Source: Desulfarculus sp.
GTDB taxonomy: Bacteria; Desulfobacterota; Desulfarculia; Desulfarculales; Desulfarculaceae
DNA: 56,521 bases
Direction of reading: 5' to 3'
Assembly: GCA_003605055.1 (NCBI GenBank)
Contig: QZKP01000059.1
Span: 1 to 56,521 of the forward strand
The notes beneath the pieces were generated by a model. That model saw only the letters and a program-made list of their open reading frames with translations. It was not told the DNA's origin and made no database searches. Numbering within the stretch: position 1 is the first letter of the stretch; every line of letters begins with the position of its first letter. Of the stretch, positions 49,298 to 56,521 are shown piece after piece. A program made the translations under genes and the position numbers.

Positions 49298-50284
49298 TTA
49301 TGGGCTCCGGTGGGAGATGCCGGTGATGGGCTGGCGGGCCAGGTCCATGAGCAGCTCGCGCCGGCCTTCGTGCACCAGGCTCACCAGGGGCTCGGCCTGC
49401 ACCTTGCCGATCACCTCGGCGGCCAGCTCCCGCTCGCGGAACATGGCCAGCACCTGGGCGCTGCGGCCGGGGTCCGCGGACAGCACGAAGCCGAAGCTCA
49501 TGAAGGCGGTCAGCCAGGCCGAGAGCTCGATCTGCGGCGGCCGGGGGATGGCCGCCAGGTCTATCTCGGCGCCAAAGCCCGAGTTCTCCATCATGATGGC
49601 CGCGGTGCCGATGAGCCCGGCGTTGCTGATGTCCTTGCAGGCGCGGGCCAGCTCCTGCTCGGCGATGTGGGGCAGCACCTCCAGGCGGGCCAGGAGCTCC
49701 TCGCTGGTCTTGCCGCTGTTGGCGTCCCAACTGACCACGCTCTGGCAGCCGGCCCGGCCGCTCAGGTCGCAGGCCACGATCAGATCGTCGCCGGGCCGGG
49801 CCAGGTGGCTGCGCAGGAGCTTCTGGGCCCAGCCCAGGATGGACACGGACAGGGCCGGTTGCTCGGCCGGGGCGTCGGGGTGCAAATGGCCGCCCACCAT
49901 GGGCACCCGCAGCTTCTGGCAGCCCTTCTGGATGCCGGCCACCACCTGGGCCCGCTGCTCGGGCTCGCCGCTGGCCAGCACGTTGACCATGGCCAGGGGC
50001 CGGCCGCCCATGGAGTAGATGTCGCCCACCACCACCATCACCGCGGCCTTGCCCGCGGCATAGGGCTCGTTGACCAGCAGCCGGGTCATGATGCCGTCGC
50101 AGGCCAAGAGCAGGTAGCCGTCCGGGAAGGGAATGGCCGCGGCGTCGTCGCCCCAGGAGGGGAGCTGGGGCCCGGCCGGGCCGTCGGTCACCAGGCTCTT
50201 GTACACCTCGGCGATGGGGCGCTTGCGGGTCAGGCCGGGATACTCGCGGATGGCCTGGGCCAGGGCGGCCAGATCAAGCTCCAT
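49298..50284 (-). CDS. AIR-synthase-related PurM-like protein (sll0787/Nit1C type)
   Basis: 328 residues, ATG start. The PurM/ThiL/HypE fold is shown by PSWGDDAAAIPFPDGYLLLACDGI (glycine-rich nucleotide-binding part) and AVMVVVGDIYSMGGRPLAMVNVLASGEPEQ, then VPMVGGHLHPDAP and KDISNAGLIGTAAIM. Relatives phosphorylate an oxygen with ATP to form amidines or nitriles (HypE makes a cyano group). The placement directly after the radical-SAM/GNAT fusion matches the Nit1C cluster partner of unknown function. A nitrile- or amidine-forming step is an inference. Confidence 0.83.
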   Translation of the reverse strand: MELDLAALAQAIREYPGLTRKRPIAEVYKSLVTDGPAGPQLPSWGDDAAAIPFPDGYLLLACDGIMTRLLVNEPYAAGKAAVMVVVGDIYSMGGRPLAMVNVLASGEPEQRAQVVAGIQKGCQKLRVPMVGGHLHPDAPAEQPALSVSILGWAQKLLRSHLARPGDDLIVACDLSGRAGCQSVVSWDANSGKTSEELLARLEVLPHIAEQELARACKDISNAGLIGTAAIMMENSGFGAEIDLAAIPRPPQIELSAWLTAFMSFGFVLSADPGRSAQVLAMFRERELAAEVIGKVQAEPLVSLVHEGRRELLMDLARQPITGISHRSP

Positions 50285-50359
50285 GGGGCTGCCTTTCTCT
50301 AATAGAGTCGCGGGCTCTAGGGAGCATACACCAGGCGCGGCAACGGGGGAATACGCGGG

Positions 50360-51880
50360 CTAAGCATGGTCCAGGTCCGCCTTCATGAGCTGGTGGGGCC
50401 AGCCGTGGATATCGAAGACCTCGCCCTCGGCCGTCCAGCCCAGGCGCTGGAAGAAAGGCAGGTTGGCCTGCTGCACCGTGGCCGTGAAGCGGGTGCAGCC
50501 CCGCCGGGCCACCGTGCGCACGGCCTCTTGCACCAGGGCCGCGCCCGCCCCGCCGCGGCGCTGGCCCGCGGCCACGGCCAGGCGGCCGCCCACCCACTCG
50601 CCGGGACGGCCGGCCCGGGGGAAAACCCGCACCGTGCCCACGATCTGCCCGCCCCGCCGGGCCACCAGGTGGATGGCCGTCTCATCGGCCTGGTCCTGGT
50701 CCGTGTGCTCCACGATGCCCTGCTCGGCCACGAACACCTCTTGCCGGATGGCCAAGGCCGCCCGCAGCTCGGCCGCGGTGCGCGCCGGGTGGCAGACCAG
50801 CTCCGCGGGCGCCAGCTCCCAGGCCGCGATGGCCGAGCAGGCCCCGCAGCGCACGCAGCCGGCCTTGCTCTGGGCCGCGGACAGGCCCGCGGCTTGCAGT
50901 ATCTTGGCCGCCTCCTGGTACAGCCCGGCCATGAGCCCCGGCTCCGGGGGCCGGGCCTCGGCCAAGAGCGAGCCGGGGATGGGCCGCAGGGGCAGCAGAA
51001 AGGGATATACCCCCATCTCGGCCAGCAGTTGGCAGCCGGCCAGCAAAGACTCCGGCTCCTCGCCCAGGCCGGCGATCAGGAAGCTACTCACCTGGCCCGG
51101 CCCGAACAGCTCCACGGCCTGGCGCCAGGCGGCCAGGAAGCGGTCCAGGCCCAGGCCGGCCTTGACCGGCGCGTGGCGGGCCAGGGCCGCGGGGTCCAGG
51201 CTCTCGATGTGGATGCCCACCGTGTCCACGCCGGCGTCCTTGAGGCGCTCCTGGTCGCGCTCAAAGGGCGGAGGCAGGTATTGGGCGTGGATGGCCAGCC
51301 CGGTGGCGGCCTTGATGGCCGCGGCGCAGGCGGCCAGGTGCCTGATCTCGCTGCCGGCCGGCACCCCGCCGCCGGCGGTGAGCACCACCTGGGCCACGGC
51401 GTCCAGCTCCTGGGCCCGCCGGGCGGCCAGGGCCAGTTGCTCGGGGGTCTTCTGGGCCAGGGTCTGGCCGGTCTCCAGGGACAGGCCGATGCCGCAGAAG
51501 GAGCAGCGCATGGGCCCCTCCCAGAAGGCGCAGCTTTGCAGCACCGTGCTGGCCAGGCAGTCGCGGCCGTGCAGCAGGGCGATCTGCTTGAGCGGCACGC
51601 CCTGGGGCGTGGCCTGGCCGTAGAAGCGGGGCGGGCCCACCAGCTCCACCGGGCAGACGGCCCGGCCTTCGCGCCGCAGCAGGGGCTGGCCGCCGCTCTG
51701 GTCCAGGGACCAGGGCGAGCCGGCCACAAAGGGGCTGGCCGAGGGCGCGTTAAATACCCGGCCCTGCACCACCAGGGTGTGGCCCTCGGCCGGTCCGGCC
51801 CCGCCCCGGCGGCCGCCGAGGGATGATTCCACCCGCAAGCCCAGGCTTTGCAGCTCGGTGATGATCTCCGCGGCGCGCAA
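50360..51880 (-). CDS. fused radical SAM (MSMEG_0568-type) and GNAT acetyltransferase (MSMEG_0567-type)
   Basis: 506 residues. The start is a TTG with GGAGG 4 nt upstream, 10 bp after the flavoprotein stop. Cys117, Cys126 and Cys129 (QSCAFWEGPMRCSFCGIG) make a non-canonical CX8CX2C cluster motif followed by SLETGQTLAQKTPEQLALA, then radical-SAM barrel strands (VVLTAGGGVP; GIHIESLDPAAL). A second Cys set CVRCGAC lies near residues 338-346. From about residue 360 there is a GNAT domain (ALAIRQEVFVAEQGI; GGRLAVAAGQRRGGAGAALV). The two domains are separate proteins in many Nit1C clusters; here they are fused. Reaction unknown. Confidence 0.87.
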   Translation of the reverse strand: MRAAEIITELQSLGLRVESSLGGRRGGAGPAEGHTLVVQGRVFNAPSASPFVAGSPWSLDQSGGQPLLRREGRAVCPVELVGPPRFYGQATPQGVPLKQIALLHGRDCLASTVLQSCAFWEGPMRCSFCGIGLSLETGQTLAQKTPEQLALAARRAQELDAVAQVVLTAGGGVPAGSEIRHLAACAAAIKAATGLAIHAQYLPPPFERDQERLKDAGVDTVGIHIESLDPAALARHAPVKAGLGLDRFLAAWRQAVELFGPGQVSSFLIAGLGEEPESLLAGCQLLAEMGVYPFLLPLRPIPGSLLAEARPPEPGLMAGLYQEAAKILQAAGLSAAQSKAGCVRCGACSAIAAWELAPAELVCHPARTAAELRAALAIRQEVFVAEQGIVEHTDQDQADETAIHLVARRGGQIVGTVRVFPRAGRPGEWVGGRLAVAAGQRRGGAGAALVQEAVRTVARRGCTRFTATVQQANLPFFQRLGWTAEGEVFDIHGWPHQLMKADLDHA

Positions 51881-51890
51881 GGCCCCTCCC

Positions 51891-52502
51891 TTAGCCGGCG
51901 TGCAGGCGGGCGGCCAACTCGGCCACCCGCTGGCCCAGGGCACGGGCCGTGCCCAGGCCGAACTCGTCGGCCGCCACCCCGCCCGGCCCGCCGCTCCAGG
52001 CGGTGCCCCCGAAGTGGGCCGTGGGCATGCCCTCGCTGACCACCACCATGTCCTGCACCAGCATGGCCGCCTGGATGCACTGGATGGTCAGCTCCTGGCC
52101 GCCGCTGCGGAAGCCGCCCACGGCCAGGGCCCCGCCCACCTTGTTGCGCAGCAGGAAGCCGTTGCGCCGGAACATCACCAGGCGGTCCAGGAAGGCCTTG
52201 GCCTGGGAGGTGAGGCCGCCCATGTACACCGGGCTGGCCAGGATCAGGCCGCCCAGGGCCGGGTCGGCCAGGGTCTGGATCAGGGGCGGGAAGTCGTCGG
52301 CCTGGCTGCAGCAGAGCTTCTTGGCGCAGGCCCCGCAGGCCTGGCAGCCGTTGATCTGCTTGCCAGCCAGCTCGATGAGGTCGGTGGTCACGCCCTCCAC
52401 GGCCTGGGCCGCGGCCCTTAGGGCCTCCTGCAGTATGGTGAAGCTGGCCTGGCCCGGCCGGGGGCTGGCCGCCACGCCCACTATCTTGATGTCGCTGCGC
52501 AT
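51891..52502 (-). CDS. iron-sulfur flavoprotein / NADPH-dependent FMN reductase family
   Basis: 203 residues, ATG with AGGAGG 6 nt upstream. Flavodoxin-like fold: IKIVGVAASPRPGQASFTIL (FMN phosphate loop) and LILASPVYMGGLTSQAKAFLDR. The compact motif CQACGACAKKLCC (Cys53, 56, 59, 64/65; CX2CX2CX4C) is that of Isf-type flavoproteins, which hold a 4Fe-4S cluster and FMN and pass electrons between one- and two-electron carriers. It sits between the ABC transporter and the radical-SAM fusion, and may supply electrons to the radical-SAM enzyme. Confidence 0.88.
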   Translation of the reverse strand: MRSDIKIVGVAASPRPGQASFTILQEALRAAAQAVEGVTTDLIELAGKQINGCQACGACAKKLCCSQADDFPPLIQTLADPALGGLILASPVYMGGLTSQAKAFLDRLVMFRRNGFLLRNKVGGALAVGGFRSGGQELTIQCIQAAMLVQDMVVVSEGMPTAHFGGTAWSGGPGGVAADEFGLGTARALGQRVAELAARLHAG

Positions 52503-52517
52503 GCTGGGCCTCCTCCT

Positions 52518-53282
52518 TTAGACCAGCCCCACCTGCTCCTGCTTGAGCAGGGACAGGATTTGCCGCCGCAGGTCGTTGCTGGCCGGGCTGGTGCGGTCCC
52601 GCGGCCGGGCCTGGGGCACCTCCAGGCGGGCCAGCACCCGGGCCGGCCGCCGCGAGAGCACCAGTATCTCGTCGCTCAGGAACACCGCCTCGTCCACGTT
52701 GTGGGTGACGAAGACGATGGTGTCCTGCCGCTGCTGCCAGAGCGAGAGCAGGAACTCCTGCATGGCGTCGCGGGTCTGGCTGTCCAGGGAGCCGAAGGGC
52801 TCGTCCATGAGTACCAGCTCCGGCTTGAGTATCAGGGTGCGGGCGATGGCCACCCGCTGCTGCATGCCGCCGGAGAGCTGGTGGGGAAAGCTGTGCTCAA
52901 AGCCGGCCAGGCCGAAGGCCTCCACGTACTCCCGGGCCGCGGCCCGGCGCTGGTCGCGCTCCAGGCCGGCCATCTCCAGGCCCAGCTCGATGTTGCCCAG
53001 GGTGCTGCGCCAGGGCAGCAGGGCGTACTGCTGGAACACCATCCCCACCCGGCGGCTGGGGCCGGCCAGGGCCGCGCCCTGCCAGAGCACCCGGCCCCGG
53101 TCGGCCGGCTCCAGGCCGGCGATGATCCTGAGCAGGGTGGTCTTGCCGCAGCCCGAGGGCCCCACCACCGACACCAGGCGGCCGGCCTCCACGGCGCAGT
53201 CCAGGCCGGCCAGCACCTTCAGCGGCGGGGCCCCGTTTTCGCCGGGGAAGCTCTTGTGGATGCCGGTCAGGCTGAGCGACAT
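52518..53282 (-). CDS. ABC transporter ATPase (nitrate/sulfonate/taurine type)
   Basis: 254 residues from the ATG at 53282; longer frames shadow the permease gene. Walker A VVGPSGCGKTTLLRIIAG, Q-loop MVFQQYALLPW, signature LSGGMQQRVAIARTL, Walker B LVLMDEPFGSLD, H-loop FVTHNVDEAV. These fit SsuB/TauB/NrtD-like import ATPases. It is 8 bp downstream of the permease gene and 15 bp before the flavoprotein gene, so it belongs to the same leftward transcript. Confidence 0.93.
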   Translation of the reverse strand: MSLSLTGIHKSFPGENGAPPLKVLAGLDCAVEAGRLVSVVGPSGCGKTTLLRIIAGLEPADRGRVLWQGAALAGPSRRVGMVFQQYALLPWRSTLGNIELGLEMAGLERDQRRAAAREYVEAFGLAGFEHSFPHQLSGGMQQRVAIARTLILKPELVLMDEPFGSLDSQTRDAMQEFLLSLWQQRQDTIVFVTHNVDEAVFLSDEILVLSRRPARVLARLEVPQARPRDRTSPASNDLRRQILSLLKQEQVGLV

Positions 53283-53290
53283 GGCCGGCC

Positions 53291-54046
53291 TCACTGCCAG
53301 GGGACCAGGCGGCGCTGCAGCAGGCGCACCAGGCCGTCTATGCACAGGCCGGTGAGCCCGATCACGGCCATGCCGGCCATGATCTCGTCCGGCCGCTGGA
53401 TGTCCCGGGCGGTCATGATCATGTAGCCCAGGCCGTAGCCGGACTTGACGCCGGTGAACTCGGCGGCCACCAGGGTCATCCAGCCGATGCCCAGGCCGAT
53501 GCGCAGGCCCACGAAGATGTTGGGCAGGGCGCCGGGCAGGAGCACCTTGCGCACGATCTCCCGCCGGCCCGCGCCCAGGGTGCGCACCGCCTCCACCAAA
53601 AGCGGGCTCACCGAGGTGACGCCGGCGATGGTGTTGAGCACGATGGGGAAGAAGGCGCCCAGGAAGATGATGAAGCCCGCCGAGGGCAGGCCGATGCCGA
53701 ACCAGAGAATGGAGATGGGAATCCAGGCCAGGGGCGGCACCGGCCGCAGCATCTCGATCAGGGGGCTGACCAGGCGGCCCGCCCGCGGCGAGGCCCCCAT
53801 AATGAGGCCCAGGGGCACGCCGATCAGCGCGGCGGCGGCAAAGCCCGCCCCCACCCGCAACAGGCTGTAGAGCAGGTGCCAGTGCAGGCGCTGGCCCGGC
53901 GGCATGCCCTGGCTGGCCAGGTCCACCAAGCCGGCGATGATGGCCAGGGGCGAGGGCAGCTTGTAGGGCGGGAACACGCCCAGGGAGCACAGCCCCTGCC
54001 ACAGCACCAGCAGGGCCAGGGGCAGCCACCAGCGCCCGAGCCTCAT
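53291..54046 (-). CDS. ABC transporter permease (nitrate/sulfonate/taurine type)
   Basis: 251 residues with six predicted helices. The EAA-type loop reads LLVEAVRTLGAGRREIVRKVLLPGALPNIFVGLRIGLG, characteristic of SsuC/TauC permeases, and RPVPPLAWIPISILWFGIG precedes it. The ATG start overlaps the binding-protein stop by 4 bp (ATGA). It forms the homodimeric channel with the ATPase gene that follows. Confidence 0.93.
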   Translation of the reverse strand: MRLGRWWLPLALLVLWQGLCSLGVFPPYKLPSPLAIIAGLVDLASQGMPPGQRLHWHLLYSLLRVGAGFAAAALIGVPLGLIMGASPRAGRLVSPLIEMLRPVPPLAWIPISILWFGIGLPSAGFIIFLGAFFPIVLNTIAGVTSVSPLLVEAVRTLGAGRREIVRKVLLPGALPNIFVGLRIGLGIGWMTLVAAEFTGVKSGYGLGYMIMTARDIQRPDEIMAGMAVIGLTGLCIDGLVRLLQRRLVPWQ

Positions 54047-55008
54047 CTCTTGAGCACTTCCTCCAGCAGCCGGCGGTTAAGGAAGCGGTCCACGAAGCCC
54101 TGCACGTCGCCCAGCTTGATGTAGCCCAGCTTGGTCAAAAAGGCCACGTACTCCCGCTCGCCGGCCACGCTGATCTGAAAGGTGTACTTGACGCCCGCCA
54201 TGGCCAGGCGCACCGTGGCTCGGTCCATGCCCGTGTAGCGCACGCCGATGGCCAGGGCCTCATGCGGGTGCTCGGCGATAAAGCGGGTGGCGCGCACGTG
54301 GGCCCGCAGCATGGCGCGCACATCATCCGGCCGGGCGGCCAGGAAGCGCTCATCGGCCACCAGCACGCAGCAGGGGTGGTCCCGCCATATCTGGCCCGAG
54401 GCCATCAGCACCCGGCCCACGCCCATGGTCTGGGCCTTGGCCGGATAGGGCTGCCAGGCGATGAAGGCCGCGATCTGCCTCTCGCGCAGGGCGCCGATCA
54501 TCTCCGGCGGCTTGAGCACCAGGGCCTGCACCGCGTCCAGGGGCAGGCCGGCCTGGCTCAGGGCCTTCTTGAGCAGGAAGTCCTGCACCGTGGAGTGGCC
54601 GGGGATGGCCACCCGTTGGCCCTTGAGCCCGGCCAGGCCGGCCGCGGCGCTGGCCTTCTGCACCACGATGGCCGAGCCCTCGGTGTTGACCTGGGCCACC
54701 ACCTGCACCCGGGCCGCGCCGTTGGCCACGGCCGTGGTGGCCGGGGCCTCGCCCACGTAGCCCATGTCCAGGTCGCCGGCGGCAAAGGCGCTCATCTCCT
54801 CGGGCCCGGCCCGGAAGATGCCCGCCACCTGCACCTTCAGGCCTTCGGCCTGGTAAAAGCCCTTATCCAGGGCCACCCAGCAGGCGAGCTGGTGGATGTC
54901 GGCCTGGAGATAGCCGATGCGGATGGGCGGCCGGCCGGCCGGGGCCGGAGCGGCCAGGCCCAGGATCAGCAGCGCCGACAACGCCAATAGCAGCAGATGT
55001 CTTTTCAT
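54043..55008 (-). CDS. ABC substrate-binding protein (SsuA/THI5-like/NMT1 family)
   Basis: 321 residues from the ATG at 55008 that opens a good signal peptide (MKRHLLLLALSALLILGLAA). Mature fold: IRIGYLQADIHQLACWVALDKGFYQAEGL, DLDMGYVGEAPATTAVANGA, and GQRVAIPGHSTVQDFLLKKAL, typical of periplasmic receptors for sulfonates, nitrate, cyanate or thiamine precursors. The ligand cannot be read from sequence. It is the transporter gene nearest the operon start and precedes a presumed enzymatic cluster that could consume the ligand. Confidence 0.9.
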   Translation of the reverse strand: MKRHLLLLALSALLILGLAAPAPAGRPPIRIGYLQADIHQLACWVALDKGFYQAEGLKVQVAGIFRAGPEEMSAFAAGDLDMGYVGEAPATTAVANGAARVQVVAQVNTEGSAIVVQKASAAAGLAGLKGQRVAIPGHSTVQDFLLKKALSQAGLPLDAVQALVLKPPEMIGALRERQIAAFIAWQPYPAKAQTMGVGRVLMASGQIWRDHPCCVLVADERFLAARPDDVRAMLRAHVRATRFIAEHPHEALAIGVRYTGMDRATVRLAMAGVKYTFQISVAGEREYVAFLTKLGYIKLGDVQGFVDRFLNRRLLEEVLKR

Positions 55009-55106
55009 GACCTGTATCCGGAAGAAGCTCTGATCTCGGCCGCGCCCCGTGGGCGCGGTCATCTCATCATACCGGCTGCCGACAGCGGCGGCAAAGGATT
55101 CGCGCC

Positions 55107-56521
55107 CTAGGCGGGCGGGGCCTTCGGCGGCGCGCCCAGGCCCAGGGCCGCCTCCACCAGGGCCGTTAGGTCCCGGGCCACCAGGTTGGAGCTGAGCGCA
55201 TTGATGCCCACCTGCAAGCCCTGGTAGCAGAAGGGGCAGCAGGAAACCAGCTCGCCGGCGCCGGTGGCCTCGGCCTCCTGCACCCGGGCCTGGGCCATCT
55301 TGCCCTGGATGTCCGGGTAGCCGGACTTGAGCCCGCCGCCGGCCCCGCAGCAGCGGGAGTACTCCCGGTTGCGCGGCATCTCCCTCAGCTCCAGGCCCGG
55401 GATGGCCTGCATGATGAAGCGGGGGTCGTCGTAGACGCGGCTGGCCCGGCCCAAATGGCAGGGGTCGTGATAGGTGACCACCCGCTCCAAGGGACTGGTG
55501 AACTTCAGGCGGCCCTGCTCTATCAGGCGTCGCAAAAACTGGGCCGTGTGCATCACCTCCAGCTCCACCCGCCCCACCCGCGGGTAGTCCTCGCTGATGG
55601 TCTTGAAGCAGCCCGCGCAGGAGGTGACCAGGGTGGCGGCCCCCAGGCTGTTGAACTGCTCGATGTTCTGGCCGGCGATGCGCTGGAACTCCGGGTCGCC
55701 CATGCGCAGCATCACCGAGCCGCAGCAGCGCTCCTTGTTGCCCAGGATGCCGAAGTCAATGCCCAGGTGGTTGAAGATGTTCACCGTGCTGACGGCCACC
55801 TGGCGCACGTTGGTGTCAAAGCTGGCCGTGCAGCCCAGGTACAGGAGCACCTCGGCCGGCTGCTTGCTGATGTCCTGGGGCTCCTCGGCGATGAGCCCCT
55901 CTTTCTTGGCCCGGCGGGCCCACTTGGCCCGGGCGGTGCGCGGCTGCTGCCAGGGATTGTCGTAGGACTTGACGCTCTTGACCAGGGCCTTCTGGCTGGG
56001 CAGGGGCCCGTAGCCGGCCATGACGATGGCCTTGCGGATCTCCTCCCAGAGGTTGACCGTGTCTATGCCCGCCGGGCAGACGATCTGGCACTGGCCGCAG
56101 GTGGAGCACTCGTAGAGGCTGGCCGCGAATCGCTCCACCTCCTCGCGGCTGATGTCCTTATGCCCCAGCAGCCGGGCCAGCAGCCGGCGCAGGGGGCCGG
56201 GGTCGCCGCCGCCGTGGGCCAGTTGGGCCAGGAGCCCGTGCTGGCCCTTGATGATGCGCAAAAACTCGGCTGCCTTGGCCCGGGGCAGGATGTCCTGGCG
56301 CTGGTCCTGGTCGTAGACCGGGCACCAGTTCAGGCACTCGCCGCAGCGGGTGCAGGCCTCCAGTTGCAGCAGGCGCTTGGCCGCCAGGGCCTGCACGGGG
56401 ATGGGCGCGGCCTTGGCCTCGGCCGCAGGCCGGGCCGCCTCGGGCCGGACCGGAGCCTCGGCGGCCGGCGGAGCGGCGGGCGGAGTTGCGGGCGCGGCGG
56501 CCGGCGGAGACGCCGGTGCGG
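55107..56521 (-). CDS. HdrD/GlpC-like iron-sulfur protein with CCG domains (5' end outside window)
   Basis: At least 471 codons; the frame stays open to the window edge. The visible part has an Ala/Pro-rich linker, then two ferredoxin motifs (CTRCGECLNWCPV and CSTCGQCQIVCPAG) and two cysteine-rich CCG domains (RCCGSVMLRMG with SCAGCFKT; YHDPCHLG with RCCGAGGG and SCCPFC). This is the heterodisulfide-reductase D / glycolate-oxidase F / GlpC pattern: a hub passing electrons from quinone or flavin partners. A GTG at 56396 is a possible internal start, but the linker suggests fusion to an upstream domain. It may belong to the gene train that follows or be separate (98-bp gap). Confidence 0.88.
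   Translation of the reverse strand, partial: APASPPAAAPATPPAAPPAAEAPVRPEAARPAAEAKAAPIPVQALAAKRLLQLEACTRCGECLNWCPVYDQDQRQDILPRAKAAEFLRIIKGQHGLLAQLAHGGGDPGPLRRLLARLLGHKDISREEVERFAASLYECSTCGQCQIVCPAGIDTVNLWEEIRKAIVMAGYGPLPSQKALVKSVKSYDNPWQQPRTARAKWARRAKKEGLIAEEPQDISKQPAEVLLYLGCTASFDTNVRQVAVSTVNIFNHLGIDFGILGNKERCCGSVMLRMGDPEFQRIAGQNIEQFNSLGAATLVTSCAGCFKTISEDYPRVGRVELEVMHTAQFLRRLIEQGRLKFTSPLERVVTYHDPCHLGRASRVYDDPRFIMQAIPGLELREMPRNREYSRCCGAGGGLKSGYPDIQGKMAQARVQEAEATGAGELVSCCPFCYQGLQVGINALSSNLVARDLTALVEAALGLGAPPKAPPA

Noticed and set aside
1-56521. CRISPR arrays, tRNA, rRNA and complete insertion sequences
   Set aside because: No regularly spaced repeats, no cloverleaf or rRNA sequence and no transposase or integrase frame were recognised on either strand.

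Overview
The window is high-GC DNA from what looks like a free-living, anaerobic-type Gram-negative bacterium. A deltaproteobacterium (Desulfobacterota, Desulfarculaceae-like) is the best guess. This is an inference from the GC-rich codon use, an HdrD-like iron-sulfur protein, an iron-sulfur flavoprotein, TAXI/TRAP and peptide transporters, an outer-membrane porin and a small Cys-rich protein of a type I associate with this group. No rRNA, tRNA or CRISPR array was found.

Layout. 1-17 kb holds mostly rightward housekeeping genes: enoyl-CoA hydratase and nitroreductase, a coiled-coil membrane lytic transglycosylase, a DoxX/rhodanese pair, an SGNH lipoprotein, PcnB, an IMPase, DNA polymerase IV, a GT81-like glycosyltransferase, an asparagine-synthase-like protein, an MBL hydrolase, and GshB coupled to an N-formylglutamate amidohydrolase. 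16.7-28.5 kb is leftward: a cyclic-nucleotide-binding protein with an ADP/ATP-translocase-like carrier carrying HEAT repeats, a complete DppBCDF-type peptide ABC operon with its binding protein, and an ATP-grasp ligase coupled to a degenerate radical-SAM/GNAT fusion. 28.6-38 kb has an adenylate cyclase, a TAXI-TRAP transporter with an acyl-CoA ligase, a PAS-LuxR regulator, GDPD and an LbtU-like porin. The porin is divergent from a DtxR-type iron regulator. A strong small-RNA or leader candidate lies between them.

39.2-41.4 kb is a low-GC insertion with a clear integron-cassette signature: a SIR2-domain gene followed by a foldable attC site. The 7-bp core at the cassette start (39385-39391) is the exact reverse complement of the R'' core of that attC, as expected for a cassette that was once circular. 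No integrase lies in the window. A CPBP protease gene follows and may be a second cassette that lost its attC. A second lower-GC insert at 45.7-47.7 kb is a translationally coupled restriction-modification pair.

47.9-56.5 kb is one leftward gene train: HdrD-like protein (running off the window), nitrate/sulfonate-type ABC transporter, iron-sulfur flavoprotein, fused radical-SAM (CX8CX2C)/GNAT protein, PurM-like AIR-synthase homolog and an MFS exporter. The radical-SAM, GNAT and AIR-synthase families match the conserved core of the Nit1C (nitrilase-1) cluster, but no nitrilase is present in the window. I regard this variant cluster and the SIR2 integron cassette as the two most interesting systems here.
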